From an uncultured Phascolarctobacterium sp. (lineage in GTDB: Bacteria; Bacillota; Negativicutes; Acidaminococcales; Acidaminococcaceae), in contig URXU01000003.1 in NCBI GenBank assembly GCA_900552005.1, forward strand, positions 65,602 to 129,601: a stretch of 64,000 nt of DNA. Direction: 5' to 3'. The position numbers and the translations under genes were made by a program. The notes below the pieces were generated by a model. It was not told where the DNA came from, did not search any database, and saw only the letters and a program-made list of their open reading frames with translations. Positions 8,874 through 16,726 of this stretch are shown here, one piece after another. The first letter of the stretch is position 1, and every line of letters starts with the position of its first letter.

Positions 8874-9735
8874 GTTTTTTTACCTCCGGATTCTGCAGCA
8901 GCTGTTTTAGCTGCCGTACAGTATCGCTGTCAATAGTACCGTTGGCCAAAGCAAGCTGAACTGCTTCCAGTCCCAGAGAACAGTAGGCGGATAAATATTC
9001 CTCCGGCAGCACTTCCAGATGACCCGAGACAGTACTGCAGTCACCGCGTGCAATAGGTCCCGTCAGAGCCTGACCTGCAGCAGCGGCCTGCCTGAGATTT
9101 GCTGCTGTTCCCTGAAACAAGGGCAGCAAGGCCTGCCAGGCTGCTGTTTTATCGTGCAGCCAGCGCTCCATAATCTGCTGACCGATAGCGGCTGCGGCTA
9201 CTACATAATTAGAACAGAAACAAGCTGCCGCATGATATAATTTTCTGTCCTCCGGCGGCACAGCAAAGGGTTTGCCTCCCAGCAGCCGTACAATATCTGC
9301 CGCCGCTGCCGCTGCCGTCGCATCACCATCCACAGCCATATAAACGCCTTGCAGGCTGGTCGCTCCGCCGGCAAAGCTCTGCAAGGGATGGCAGCTGCCT
9401 GTATAGGCTCCTGCAGCCCGCAGCGCTGCCAGCGGTTCCAGACCCAGCGAACCGCTGCAATGCAGAAATACCTTGCCGCTTAACATACCGCCGTCAGCCT
9501 GCTGCACCAGTGCCTCAGCAGCGGCAGCAATACTCCTGTCAGGTACGGTAATGAAAATAATCTCAGATTTATAAGCCAGTTCCAGATTGCTCAGCGCCGG
9601 AACCGCAAACCTTGCTGCCAGCCGGGCTGTTTTTTCTGCATGAGCTGCCGTAATACCCTGTAAAATACCGGCCTGCTGAAAATATGCAGCCAAGCAGCAG
9701 CCGACTTTGCCGCCGCCGATAATACCTATCTGCAT
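8863..9735 (-). CDS. DUF2520 Rossmann-fold oxidoreductase, probable PanG-type ketopantoate reductase
   Basis: About 290 residues from the ATG at 9735, which has AAAGGAG in place; an open frame extends upstream but through a terminator hairpin. The N-terminus MQIGIIGGGKVG is a GxGxxG NAD(P) motif, VFLHCSGSLG follows the Rossmann domain, and the C-terminal half (from about 165) is the DUF2520 helical domain with LYHAAACFCSNY. It is the first gene of panBCD, and neither panE nor ilvC is present in the window. In Francisella and Enterococcus a reductase of this kind (PanG) replaces PanE. Assignment rests on context; a general ProC-like reductase is the alternative. Confidence 0.72.
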   Translation of the reverse strand: MQIGIIGGGKVGCCLAAYFQQAGILQGITAAHAEKTARLAARFAVPALSNLELAYKSEIIFITVPDRSIAAAAEALVQQADGGMLSGKVFLHCSGSLGLEPLAALRAAGAYTGSCHPLQSFAGGATSLQGVYMAVDGDATAAAAAADIVRLLGGKPFAVPPEDRKLYHAAACFCSNYVVAAAAIGQQIMERWLHDKTAAWQALLPLFQGTAANLRQAAAAGQALTGPIARGDCSTVSGHLEVLPEEYLSAYCSLGLEAVQLALANGTIDSDTVRQLKQLLQNPEVKKHDR

Positions 9736-9760
9736 GTGTTCTCCTTTCTGCCGGAACAAT

Positions 9761-9789
9761 AAAAAAGCGCATTCCGACACGGAATGCGC
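9761..9789 (-). terminator. Terminator-like hairpin inside the pan operon leader
   Basis: A perfect 10-bp stem GCGCATTCCG/CGGAATGCGC with a 3-base loop followed by six T on the minus strand, 26 bases before the first pan gene. There is no gene between the promoter at 9924-9952 and this hairpin, so it most likely works as an attenuator. Confidence 0.72.
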
Positions 9790-9920
9790 ATAAAAATTCT
9801 TATTGCGTCTCGTCCCGGTCCGATTAAGATCCAAGCGATTATTGACATAATTTTGCATAATTTCCGCCCCTGCCGGATGCATTTCCTGCTGGGATAATGC
9901 TCCAGGCCGAAAATTACGCT
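9790..9920 (-). promoter_or_regulatory. Candidate cis-regulatory leader of the pan operon
   Basis: About 130 bases of untranslated leader upstream of the attenuator hairpin. Two similar elements, GGAAATGC (complement of 9879-9886) and GGAAATTATGC (complement of 9855-9865), lie in tandem; the first can pair with GCATTCC of the terminator with one bulged A, a possible antiterminator. A 'pan' RNA motif is known upstream of pan genes in Firmicutes; whether this is one I cannot confirm from memory. Confidence 0.42.
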
Positions 9921-9923
9921 CTC

Positions 9924-9952
9924 ATAATAGCATATAAATTATTCCTTGACAA
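9924..9952 (-). promoter_or_regulatory. Promoter of the pan operon
   Basis: TTGTCA and TATTAT on the minus strand with a 17-base spacer, a near-consensus promoter about 190 bases upstream of the first pan gene. The rest of the 9953-10159 gap is AT-rich and contains only a TATAAT (10096-10101) that may serve the divergent permease gene. Confidence 0.68.
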
Positions 9953-10159
9953 GCGGAAAATAAATTCTTTATAGATAGAAAAGAAAAACAGCATACATTA
10001 ATAATCATCAGCATATGCAATAAAATCACTGTAAAAGCGTAAAAATCTTTATTATGACATATATTATAGCTCTTTTCTTATTTATTGCTACACGTTATAA
10101 TATATAGCATACACCAAAAGTTGTTGCCGGTGTCCAATAAAATTTTTAGGAGGTATATC

Positions 10160-11545
10160 ATGTCAGGTTTTTCCCTCATCATAGCCTTTGTCATTGCTAT
10201 CGTAGTTATGATTGTGGCTATCTCCAAGTACAAAGTTCATCCGTTCTTATCCATCATGGGTGTTTCCCTGCTGTTAGGCTTAACCGCAGGCGTCCCGCTC
10301 GTCAATACCACGGTTGACGGCAAACAGGTTCAAGGCATTGTTAATGTTATCGGTTCCGGTTTCTCCGGTACCTTCACCAGCATCGGTATCGTCATTATCC
10401 TTGGCGCGCTTATTGGTTCCATTTTGGAAAAAACCGGTGCCGCTCTTAAACTTGCCGATATGGTTATTAAGCTAGTTGGCAAAAAACGTCCTGCCCTGGC
10501 TATGGAATTAATGGGCTGGGTAGTTTCCATCCCCGTATTTTGCGATTCCGGTTTTGTCATTCTTAATCCTATTCGTAAATCTCTTGTTAAACGTACCAGA
10601 ATTTCCAGTGTTACCATGTCCGTAGCTTTAAGCGCCGGTCTTTATATTTCTCACGTTTTCATTCCGCCCACCCCCGGTCCTATTGCCGCAGCCAACTCTC
10701 TGGGCATCGGCAATAATATGCTGCTGGTTATGGGTATGGGCGCTTTGGTATCCATTTTCCCGCTGTTTGCCGGCTACTGCTTTGCCAAATATATCGGTCA
10801 GCACGTTACCGCAGCTGATGATGCCACTCATGAAGAAAATGCTGTTTCCTATGAGGAACTGGTTAAAACCTACGGTAAGCTGCCCGGTTCCTTCAATTCT
10901 CTGGCTCCCATCATCGTGCCCATCATCCTCATGGCCATGGGCTCTATCTCGGCTATGGCCGGCTGGAAGGGCAGCATGGCAAACCTGCTGAGCTTCCTTG
11001 GCACTCCCGTTATGGCGCTGGCAGTAGGTACTATTTTCGGTATTATCCAACTTTCAACTGCCAATAAAATTAATGAATTCTACGACCTGACCAATGATAC
11101 TTTGAAAACTGTCGGCCCCATTTTGTTCGTAACCGCAGCCGGCGGTGTTCTGGGCAAGATTATTGCTGTTTCCGGCATGGTTAATTACATCACCGCCAAT
11201 GCCGCTATTTTGGAAACCATCGGCATCTTCTTCCCCTTTATTCTGGCAGCCATTCTCAAAACCGCTCAAGGTTCTTCCACCGTGGCCATTACCACAACTG
11301 CCGGTATTCTGGCACCGTTGATGGGTGTACTGGGACTGGATACCCCGACTATGGCGGCACTCACCGTTATGGCTATCGGCGCCGGTGCAATGACCGTTTC
11401 TCACGCCAACGACTCCTATTTCTGGGTTGTTACCAACTTCGGTGAAATGACTCCGGATCAGGGCTATCGCACTCAGACAGTCTGCACGCTGGTGCTTGGT
11501 ATTTCCTCCATGGTAGGTATTTTCCTCCTGTCACTGGTATGCTAA
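10160..11545 (+). CDS. GntP-family gluconate/glycerate permease
   Basis: A polytopic inner-membrane carrier of 461 residues with about 12 hydrophobic segments. The ATG at 10160 follows AGGAGG; the frame is open further upstream but lacks a ribosome site. Family marks include SIPVFCDSGFVIL, FIPPTPGPIAAA and ILKTAQGSSTVAITTTA. GntP proteins carry sugar acids by proton symport. The glycerate kinase immediately downstream suggests D-glycerate as the substrate, though gluconate cannot be excluded from sequence. Confidence 0.9.
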   Translation: MSGFSLIIAFVIAIVVMIVAISKYKVHPFLSIMGVSLLLGLTAGVPLVNTTVDGKQVQGIVNVIGSGFSGTFTSIGIVIILGALIGSILEKTGAALKLADMVIKLVGKKRPALAMELMGWVVSIPVFCDSGFVILNPIRKSLVKRTRISSVTMSVALSAGLYISHVFIPPTPGPIAAANSLGIGNNMLLVMGMGALVSIFPLFAGYCFAKYIGQHVTAADDATHEENAVSYEELVKTYGKLPGSFNSLAPIIVPIILMAMGSISAMAGWKGSMANLLSFLGTPVMALAVGTIFGIIQLSTANKINEFYDLTNDTLKTVGPILFVTAAGGVLGKIIAVSGMVNYITANAAILETIGIFFPFILAAILKTAQGSSTVAITTTAGILAPLMGVLGLDTPTMAALTVMAIGAGAMTVSHANDSYFWVVTNFGEMTPDQGYRTQTVCTLVLGISSMVGIFLLSLVC

Positions 11546-11571
11546 AATAACAATATAGACCTGATTTTCAT

Positions 11572-11597
11572 GGGCGCAGATCCTGCGCCCTTTATTT
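11572..11597 (+). terminator. Terminator between permease and glycerate kinase
   Basis: GGGCGCAG-ATC-CTGCGCCC followed by TTTATTTT. Only 22 bases separate it from the kinase start, so readthrough probably supplies the kinase and this hairpin sets the ratio of permease to kinase. Confidence 0.7.
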
Positions 11598-11619
11598 TAA
11601 TCTGAAGGAGTTTAAACCA

Positions 11620-12762
11620 GTGCATAAATTCATCGTTATTCCCGATTCTTTTAAAGGCACCATGTCTTCTCATGAAATCTGCCTGATAATGAAAGATACC
11701 ATCCTTACCCATTATCCCCAAGCTGAAGTCATCTGCATTCCTGTGGCTGACGGCGGCGAAGGCAGCGTTGACGCTTTTTTGCAGGCCATGGGCGGCAAAA
11801 AGGTCAGCGTTACCGTTCAGGGCCCTTACAAAGAACCTACGGAGGCTTTTTATGGTCTGCTGCCCGACGGTACGGCTGTAGTAGAAATGGCGGCAGCAGC
11901 AGGATTGCCGTTAGTAGGAGATAACAAACATGCTGAAAAAACCACTACCTTTGGTGCAGGCCAGCTAATGGTCGCTGCAGCCGAAGCCGGCTGCAAACGG
12001 CTGATTGTTGGTCTTGGCGGCAGCGCCACCAATGACGGCGGCTGCGGCGCCGCTGCTGCAGCAGGCATACGTTTTTATGATCAGCAGCAGCAAAGCTTTG
12101 TGCCGGTAGGCGAAACTTTGCACAATATTGCCGCTATTGATGTCAGCGGCCTGCATCCTGCCTTAAAGGCAATCCCCATTATTACTATGTGCGATATTGA
12201 TAATCCTTTATGCGGACCTGCCGGCGCCGCTGCTGTTTTTGCTCCGCAAAAGGGCGCCGATGCTCAGTGCGTAGCCATGCTGGATGCCGGTTTGTCTCAT
12301 ATGGCAGCCGTTGTGAAACGTGACTTACAAGTTGATATTCTTGACTTACCGGGCGCAGGTGCGGCAGGCGGTATGGGCGGCGGCATGTATGCCTTTTTCG
12401 GCAGTTCGCTGCAAATGGGTATTGAAACTGTCTTGGATGCCGTAAACTTTGACAAATTGCTTGACGGAGCTGATATGGTTCTGAGCGGTGAAGGCAAAAT
12501 TGACCAGCAGTCCCTGCGCGGCAAAGTTGTAATCGGCGTAGCCCGCCGCACAAAAAAATCCGGTGTGCCTCTGCTGGCCATTGTCGGTGATGTGGGCGAC
12601 GATATTGCCGCGGCCTATGACGAGGGCGTTACCGGCATCTTCAGTATTAACCGGGTAGCTGTTCCCTACAAAGAAGCACGCTGCCGCGCCAAAGCGGATT
12701 TAGCTCTCACCGTAAGCAATATTCTGCATTTTACCAGAAGAATAACCGGTACCCGTTTATAA
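11620..12762 (+). CDS. Glycerate kinase (GlxK/GarK family)
   Basis: Phosphorylates glycerate, feeding it into glycolysis. The 380-residue protein begins at a GTG with GAAGGAG upstream. Motifs: PDSFKGTMSS at the N-terminus, PVADGGEGS, GLGGSATNDGG (about 129-139), GAAGGMGGG and SGEGKIDQQS. These define the GlxK family, which mostly yields 2-phosphoglycerate; whether this enzyme makes 2- or 3-phosphoglycerate is not readable here. It pairs with the GntP permease. Confidence 0.93.
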   Translation: MHKFIVIPDSFKGTMSSHEICLIMKDTILTHYPQAEVICIPVADGGEGSVDAFLQAMGGKKVSVTVQGPYKEPTEAFYGLLPDGTAVVEMAAAAGLPLVGDNKHAEKTTTFGAGQLMVAAAEAGCKRLIVGLGGSATNDGGCGAAAAAGIRFYDQQQQSFVPVGETLHNIAAIDVSGLHPALKAIPIITMCDIDNPLCGPAGAAAVFAPQKGADAQCVAMLDAGLSHMAAVVKRDLQVDILDLPGAGAAGGMGGGMYAFFGSSLQMGIETVLDAVNFDKLLDGADMVLSGEGKIDQQSLRGKVVIGVARRTKKSGVPLLAIVGDVGDDIAAAYDEGVTGIFSINRVAVPYKEARCRAKADLALTVSNILHFTRRITGTRL

Positions 12763-12796
12763 AACGGTATTTTTCGATATATAAATTAAAATACTG

Positions 12797-12829
12797 CACG
12801 CTTTTTCTTCAGAAAAGGCGTGTTTTTTT
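12797..12829 (+). terminator. Terminator after glycerate kinase
   Basis: CACGCTTTTTC-TTC-AGAAAAGGCGTG followed by seven T, 35 bases past the kinase stop. Confidence 0.8.
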
Positions 12830-12838
12830 CTTTGTTAG

Positions 12839-12930
12839 GTTAACTTTTTTATTTTTTTGGTTGACATACATTTTACTGGAAGCGTATACTGAAAGAAATT
12901 TTAGTTAACATTTTTTGTAAAGGAGTTAAC
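12839..12930 (+). promoter_or_regulatory. Bio operon promoter with two BirA-like operators
   Basis: Promoter TTGACA (12861-12866), 18-base spacer, TATACT (12885-12890). Two half-site pairs each have a 15-base spacer: GTTAAC (12839-12844) with GTTGAC (12860-12865), which overlaps the -35; and GTTAAC (12904-12909) with GTTAAC (12925-12930), which overlaps the Shine-Dalgarno and touches the ATG. GTTAAC-N15-GTTAAC matches the BirA biotin-operon operator of Firmicutes. The identity of the repressor is inference; birA is not in the window. Confidence 0.78.
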
Positions 12931-12931
12931 C

Positions 12932-13435
12932 ATGTACAGACAACTTACCTTCACCGCCTTACTCAGTGTTTTAATCCTGCTGTCCGGCAGCCTGAAAGTT
13001 CCCTCTCCCATTGCCGGCAGTGAATTTCAGCTTTCTGCCCCCATTGCCGTCCTTATCTGCGCCTATTTTGGCTTTACCCGCTATTTAACAGCGGGCATTA
13101 TTGCCAGCATTATCGGCATGCTGCTGGGTCTGGCTTCACCTCTTAACGTACTTATCGCCATGGTCTTCCGCATCGTGGCCGGCATTGTCATCACCGCAGG
13201 CAGAGCCACTTTTCCCGCCGTTATTATCAGCGGTCCCTTAGGTACGGCTGCCGCCAGACTGGTCTTAGGTCAATTTCTGCATGTTAACTGGCTCATACTG
13301 CTGGCCGGCGCTGTCCCCGGTATGATTTTTACGGCTGTTACCGCCGGCATTTTATATCTGCCTGCCAGAAACTTTCTCAGCCGCGTTCCTTTAATTCAAA
13401 ATTATTTACTGCAAGCAGGGGGGTTACGTAAATGA
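12932..13435 (+). CDS. Small membrane protein of the biotin operon (S-component-like)
   Basis: 167 residues with five or six hydrophobic segments and short loops, resembling the substrate-binding S components of ECF transporters in size and layout (an N-terminal LKVPSP segment is reminiscent of BioY KVPVP). I cannot place it in a named family. It is the first gene under the BirA-type operator and its stop overlaps the ATG of the BioWF gene (ATGA), so it is translated with pimeloyl-CoA synthesis. Uptake of pimelate or a biotin precursor is a guess from this context. Confidence 0.75.
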   Translation: MYRQLTFTALLSVLILLSGSLKVPSPIAGSEFQLSAPIAVLICAYFGFTRYLTAGIIASIIGMLLGLASPLNVLIAMVFRIVAGIVITAGRATFPAVIISGPLGTAAARLVLGQFLHVNWLILLAGAVPGMIFTAVTAGILYLPARNFLSRVPLIQNYLLQAGGLRK

Positions 13436-15342
13436 CTCTCTACAGTATTAAAATGCGCGCTGCCAAAAACGGCCAACATGTTTCCGGGGCGGAAAAAATT
13501 CTTCCGGAAAACGCTGCAGCCGAAACTGCTGCCGCTCTCACGAGCCGCGCCCTGCACCATTCTCTGGGTCAGGCTGATTTTATCAATTTAAAAATAGAAG
13601 CCGTCCGCGAAGAGGAGATATTGCATTTGCCTGCTCTGCCGGTAAGCAGCCATCCTGCAGCCACCGTGCAGGAATCCCTGCAGATTATGAGCCGGCTGCT
13701 GCGGGAACTGGGCTTGCCCGATCCGGAACAAATTGTCAAGCTGCTGCAAAATGCCGCTCCTATGCGCGGCGCCATTTTATTCGATGCGGCTACTTGCAAT
13801 CGCCTTGAACCTGATCACGAACGCGGCGTCCGCGTTACATACATGGACGCTGCCGGACAAACAGACGGTAGCTGCTGCAAAAATCATTTCCGCGAAGCAC
13901 TGGTTCTGGCAACCAAGGTGGCCCATACCCCCGGTATGCTTGCCGAAATCTGTATTTCCGATGATCCGGATTATGTTACCGGCTATCTTGCTTCTTTAAA
14001 ACACGGATATGTACGCCTTGCGCCTTTAAAAAATACCGGTGACACCCACGGCGGCCGTGTTTTTATCTGTGACAGCCGCTTGGCAAAACCGCAGGCCATT
14101 ATTGATTTTTTAGAAAAGCAGAAGGTGCTCGTTGAGCATATGCCCCAGACGCAGGCAGCGGTACTAAAGCAGGAAAATCCTGCTGCCAGACTGACAGACA
14201 GCCTAAAACAATTGCAATCCCAGCAGCTGTACCGCACCATGCGCACGATGGACAGCCAGCAAAGCCGCCATGTAACCTGCAATAACAAAAAAATGCTGAT
14301 GCTGTCTTCCAATAGTTATCTGGATTTGGCAGCCCATCCACTGGTTAAGCAGGCGGCAGCCAATGCAGCGCTGCACTGGGGCGCCGGCAGCGGCGGCAGC
14401 AGACTTACCACCGGTACATTGCGGCTGCACAGAGAGCTGGAAAAGGCGCTTGCTGATTTTAAACATACGGAAAGCGCTTTGCTGTTTAATACGGGCTATA
14501 TGGCCAATGTCGGAACTATTGCCGCTTTAACTGACCGTGACAGCATTATTTTCAGCGATGAATATAACCATGCCAGCATTATTGATGGCTGCCGCTTAAG
14601 CGGTGCTAAAATCGTTGTTTACCGTCACAACGATATGAATGATCTGCGCAAGAAACTGCAGCAGCATCCCTGTACACATGGCTTGATTGTCAGTGATGCA
14701 GTTTTCAGTATGGACGGAGATATCGTCAATCTGCCCCAACTCACAGCCCTGGGCCGTCAGTACGGCCTGCTGACAATGATTGATGAAGCTCATGCGACCG
14801 GCGTTATCGGTGCTACTGGGCAAGGAACGGCCGAATATTATCATTACAGCTGCCAGCCCGATATTACCATGGGCACACTAAGTAAATCCTTGGGTTCTGA
14901 AGGTGGTTTTGTCTGTGCCTCCCAGACCATTATTGATTATCTGATTAATAAGGCCCGCAGCTTTATTTTTTCAACGGCAATCTGTCCTGCTGCTGTTGCC
15001 GCAGCCCAAAAAGCCCTATCATTACTCTCAGCAACGCCCCAAATGGTCCAGAAGCTGCAGCATAATACACGTTATTTCTGTCAGCAGCTGCAGGCAGAAG
15101 GTATTGCCGCCACGTCCGAAACCGCCATCATCCCTATAATGATCGGCGATGAGGAAAAAGCCCTTCTGATAGCAGAAGAATTGTATCAAAAGGGCATTCT
15201 GATTCCCGCTATCCGCTACCCAACCGTAGCCCGCGGGCAAGCCCGCCTGCGAGCAGCTCTTATGGCATCACATACCGAAGATGATTTGCAAAAAGCTGCA
15301 GTCAAGATCAGTCAGGCCATGCAAAAATATGGCTGCTTATAA
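13432..15342 (+). CDS. Bifunctional 6-carboxyhexanoate-CoA ligase / 8-amino-7-oxononanoate synthase (BioWF)
   Basis: A 636-residue fusion. Residues 1 to about 245 are BioW (YSIKMRAAKNG start, RGAILFD, GVRVTYMD, CISDDPDYVTGY), which activates free pimelate with CoA and ATP. Residues from about 260 on are BioF, a PLP enzyme: SNSYLDLA, SGGSRLTTG, DEYNHASI, DEAHATGV and the PLP lysine 485 in GTLSKSLG. It thus performs the first two steps of the biotin pathway in one chain. The ATG overlaps the stop of the membrane-protein gene. No frameshift is seen at the junction, so the fusion is real in this sequence. Confidence 0.93.
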   Translation: MTLYSIKMRAAKNGQHVSGAEKILPENAAAETAAALTSRALHHSLGQADFINLKIEAVREEEILHLPALPVSSHPAATVQESLQIMSRLLRELGLPDPEQIVKLLQNAAPMRGAILFDAATCNRLEPDHERGVRVTYMDAAGQTDGSCCKNHFREALVLATKVAHTPGMLAEICISDDPDYVTGYLASLKHGYVRLAPLKNTGDTHGGRVFICDSRLAKPQAIIDFLEKQKVLVEHMPQTQAAVLKQENPAARLTDSLKQLQSQQLYRTMRTMDSQQSRHVTCNNKKMLMLSSNSYLDLAAHPLVKQAAANAALHWGAGSGGSRLTTGTLRLHRELEKALADFKHTESALLFNTGYMANVGTIAALTDRDSIIFSDEYNHASIIDGCRLSGAKIVVYRHNDMNDLRKKLQQHPCTHGLIVSDAVFSMDGDIVNLPQLTALGRQYGLLTMIDEAHATGVIGATGQGTAEYYHYSCQPDITMGTLSKSLGSEGGFVCASQTIIDYLINKARSFIFSTAICPAAVAAAQKALSLLSATPQMVQKLQHNTRYFCQQLQAEGIAATSETAIIPIMIGDEEKALLIAEELYQKGILIPAIRYPTVARGQARLRAALMASHTEDDLQKAAVKISQAMQKYGCL

Positions 15343-15428
15343 GTAAACTTATTTTTATAAATGGTTGACAATAGAGTTTGGCAGGCGTATACTGACACTA
15401 TGTTAACTTGATAAAAAAAGAGGTTTAC
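15343..15428 (+). promoter_or_regulatory. bioY promoter with two BirA-like operators
   Basis: Promoter TTGACA (15365-15370), 17-base spacer, TATACT (15388-15393). Half-site pairs: GTAAAC (15343-15348) N15 GTTGAC (15364-15369), and GTTAAC (15402-15407) N15 GTTTAC (15423-15428). This repeats the layout at 12839-12930, with the first pair over the -35 and the second over the leader, so bioYDA has its own biotin-responsive promoter. Confidence 0.76.
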
Positions 15429-15432
15429 TAAA

Positions 15433-16002
15433 ATGCTATCTTCTGTGCCTGCCGGCAAACAACAAACAAAAACGAAACGCTTAATTTTAATGAGTATTTT
15501 TACGGCGCTGATTGCCATTGGTGCTTTTATCAAGGTTCCCGTTCCCGTCGTTCCCTTTACCCTGCAATTTCTCTTTACCACTCTGGCCGGACTGCTCTTG
15601 GGCAGCAGTTTAGGCAGCGCCTGTGTTTTGGCCTATATTCTGCTGGGTCTTTTGGGTCTGCCGATTTTTGCAGCCGGCGGCGGTCCGGGATATATTTTTA
15701 ATCCCAGCTTTGGTTATTTAATAGGCTTCTGGCTGGGAGCCAAAATTACCGGCCATATTGCCGGCATGGGACATCACCCTTCCTGGCGAAAACTTTTACT
15801 GGCCAATTTCAGCGGTCTGGGCATAGTGTATCTTTGCGGTATGCTTTATTACTATTTGATTGGCAATTATGTCATCAACCAGCCTATTGCCCTGTGGCCG
15901 TTGTTTTTATACTGCTTTCTGCTGGCAGTCCCCGGTGATATCGTTCTATGCATTATCGCCGCCATGCTGGGCAGAAAGCTTATTCCCATTATCCAAAAAT
16001 AA
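15433..16002 (+). CDS. bioY: Biotin transporter BioY
   Basis: The S component of the biotin ECF transporter, 189 residues with six membrane segments. KVPVPVVPFTLQFLFTTLAGLLLG at about 33-56 is the BioY signature and GGGPGYIFNPSFGYLIGF follows. It may work alone or with an EcfAA'T module, which is not in the window. It is directed by the BirA-like operators just upstream and is followed by bioD and bioA. Confidence 0.95.
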   Translation: MLSSVPAGKQQTKTKRLILMSIFTALIAIGAFIKVPVPVVPFTLQFLFTTLAGLLLGSSLGSACVLAYILLGLLGLPIFAAGGGPGYIFNPSFGYLIGFWLGAKITGHIAGMGHHPSWRKLLLANFSGLGIVYLCGMLYYYLIGNYVINQPIALWPLFLYCFLLAVPGDIVLCIIAAMLGRKLIPIIQK

Positions 16003-16022
16003 ATTTCTGAAGGTGACAAAAA

Positions 16023-16721
16023 ATGAGTAAGGGTCTTTTTATTACGGCTACCGGTACGGATATCGGCAAAACCTACGTAACTGGACTGCTGGTAAAAAAG
16101 CTGCGTTCCGCAGGTCTTAACGCCGGTTACTACAAGGCTGCCCTCAGCGGCGCTGAAGAAACTGCCAATGGACTGCTTCCCGGAGACGCCGATTTTGTTG
16201 TGCGTACCGCCAATCTTCCGGAACGACCGGAACAGCTGGTATCGTATATCTATAAAACAGCTGTATCACCTCATTTGGCTGCGCAGCTGGAAGGCAATCC
16301 CGTGGAAATGAGCAAAATCTCCGCAGACTTTCGTGCCGCGCTGCAAAAATATGATTATCTGACCATGGAAGGCAGCGGCGGTATTATTTGCCCTATTCGC
16401 TGGGATAGCAGGCACATTCTGCTGGAAGATATTATCCGCACGCTTGGCCTTGGCACCCTGATTATTTCCAATGCTGCTTTGGGCTCCATTAACGCCTGCG
16501 TGCTGACAGCCTTTTATCTGCAGCAGAAAAAAATTCCCGTACGCGGAATTATTCTGAATAATTACGATGAAGATGATACCATGCAGCGCGATAATAAAAA
16601 AATGATGGAACTGCTCAGCGGCATACCTGTTATTGGCAGTGTTAAAAAGGATGCTGCTGAACTGGATATTGACGTACAGCTTCTGCAGTCACTCTACCAT
16701 ACACCGACAGAAAGGATCTGA
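16023..16721 (+). CDS. bioD: Dethiobiotin synthetase
   Basis: Closes the ureido ring of dethiobiotin from 7,8-diaminopelargonate, CO2 and ATP. The P-loop GTDIGKT is at 11-17 and the catalytic YKAALSG (PxxSG-type) and MEGSGGIICPI segments are present. 232 residues. It lies 20 bases after bioY and 5 before bioA. Confidence 0.95.
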   Translation: MSKGLFITATGTDIGKTYVTGLLVKKLRSAGLNAGYYKAALSGAEETANGLLPGDADFVVRTANLPERPEQLVSYIYKTAVSPHLAAQLEGNPVEMSKISADFRAALQKYDYLTMEGSGGIICPIRWDSRHILLEDIIRTLGLGTLIISNAALGSINACVLTAFYLQQKKIPVRGIILNNYDEDDTMQRDNKKMMELLSGIPVIGSVKKDAAELDIDVQLLQSLYHTPTERI

Positions 16722-16726
16722 GTCAT

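Noticed and set aside
9736..9882. A 49-codon N-terminal extension of the DUF2520 gene
   Set aside because: The extension reads through the terminator hairpin and has no family sequence; the ATG at 9735 has a ribosome site and begins the Rossmann motif.
9790..9920. A T-box in the pan leader
   Set aside because: The conserved T-box antiterminator bulge (GGTGGTACCGCG-like) is absent; only a generic attenuator is supported.
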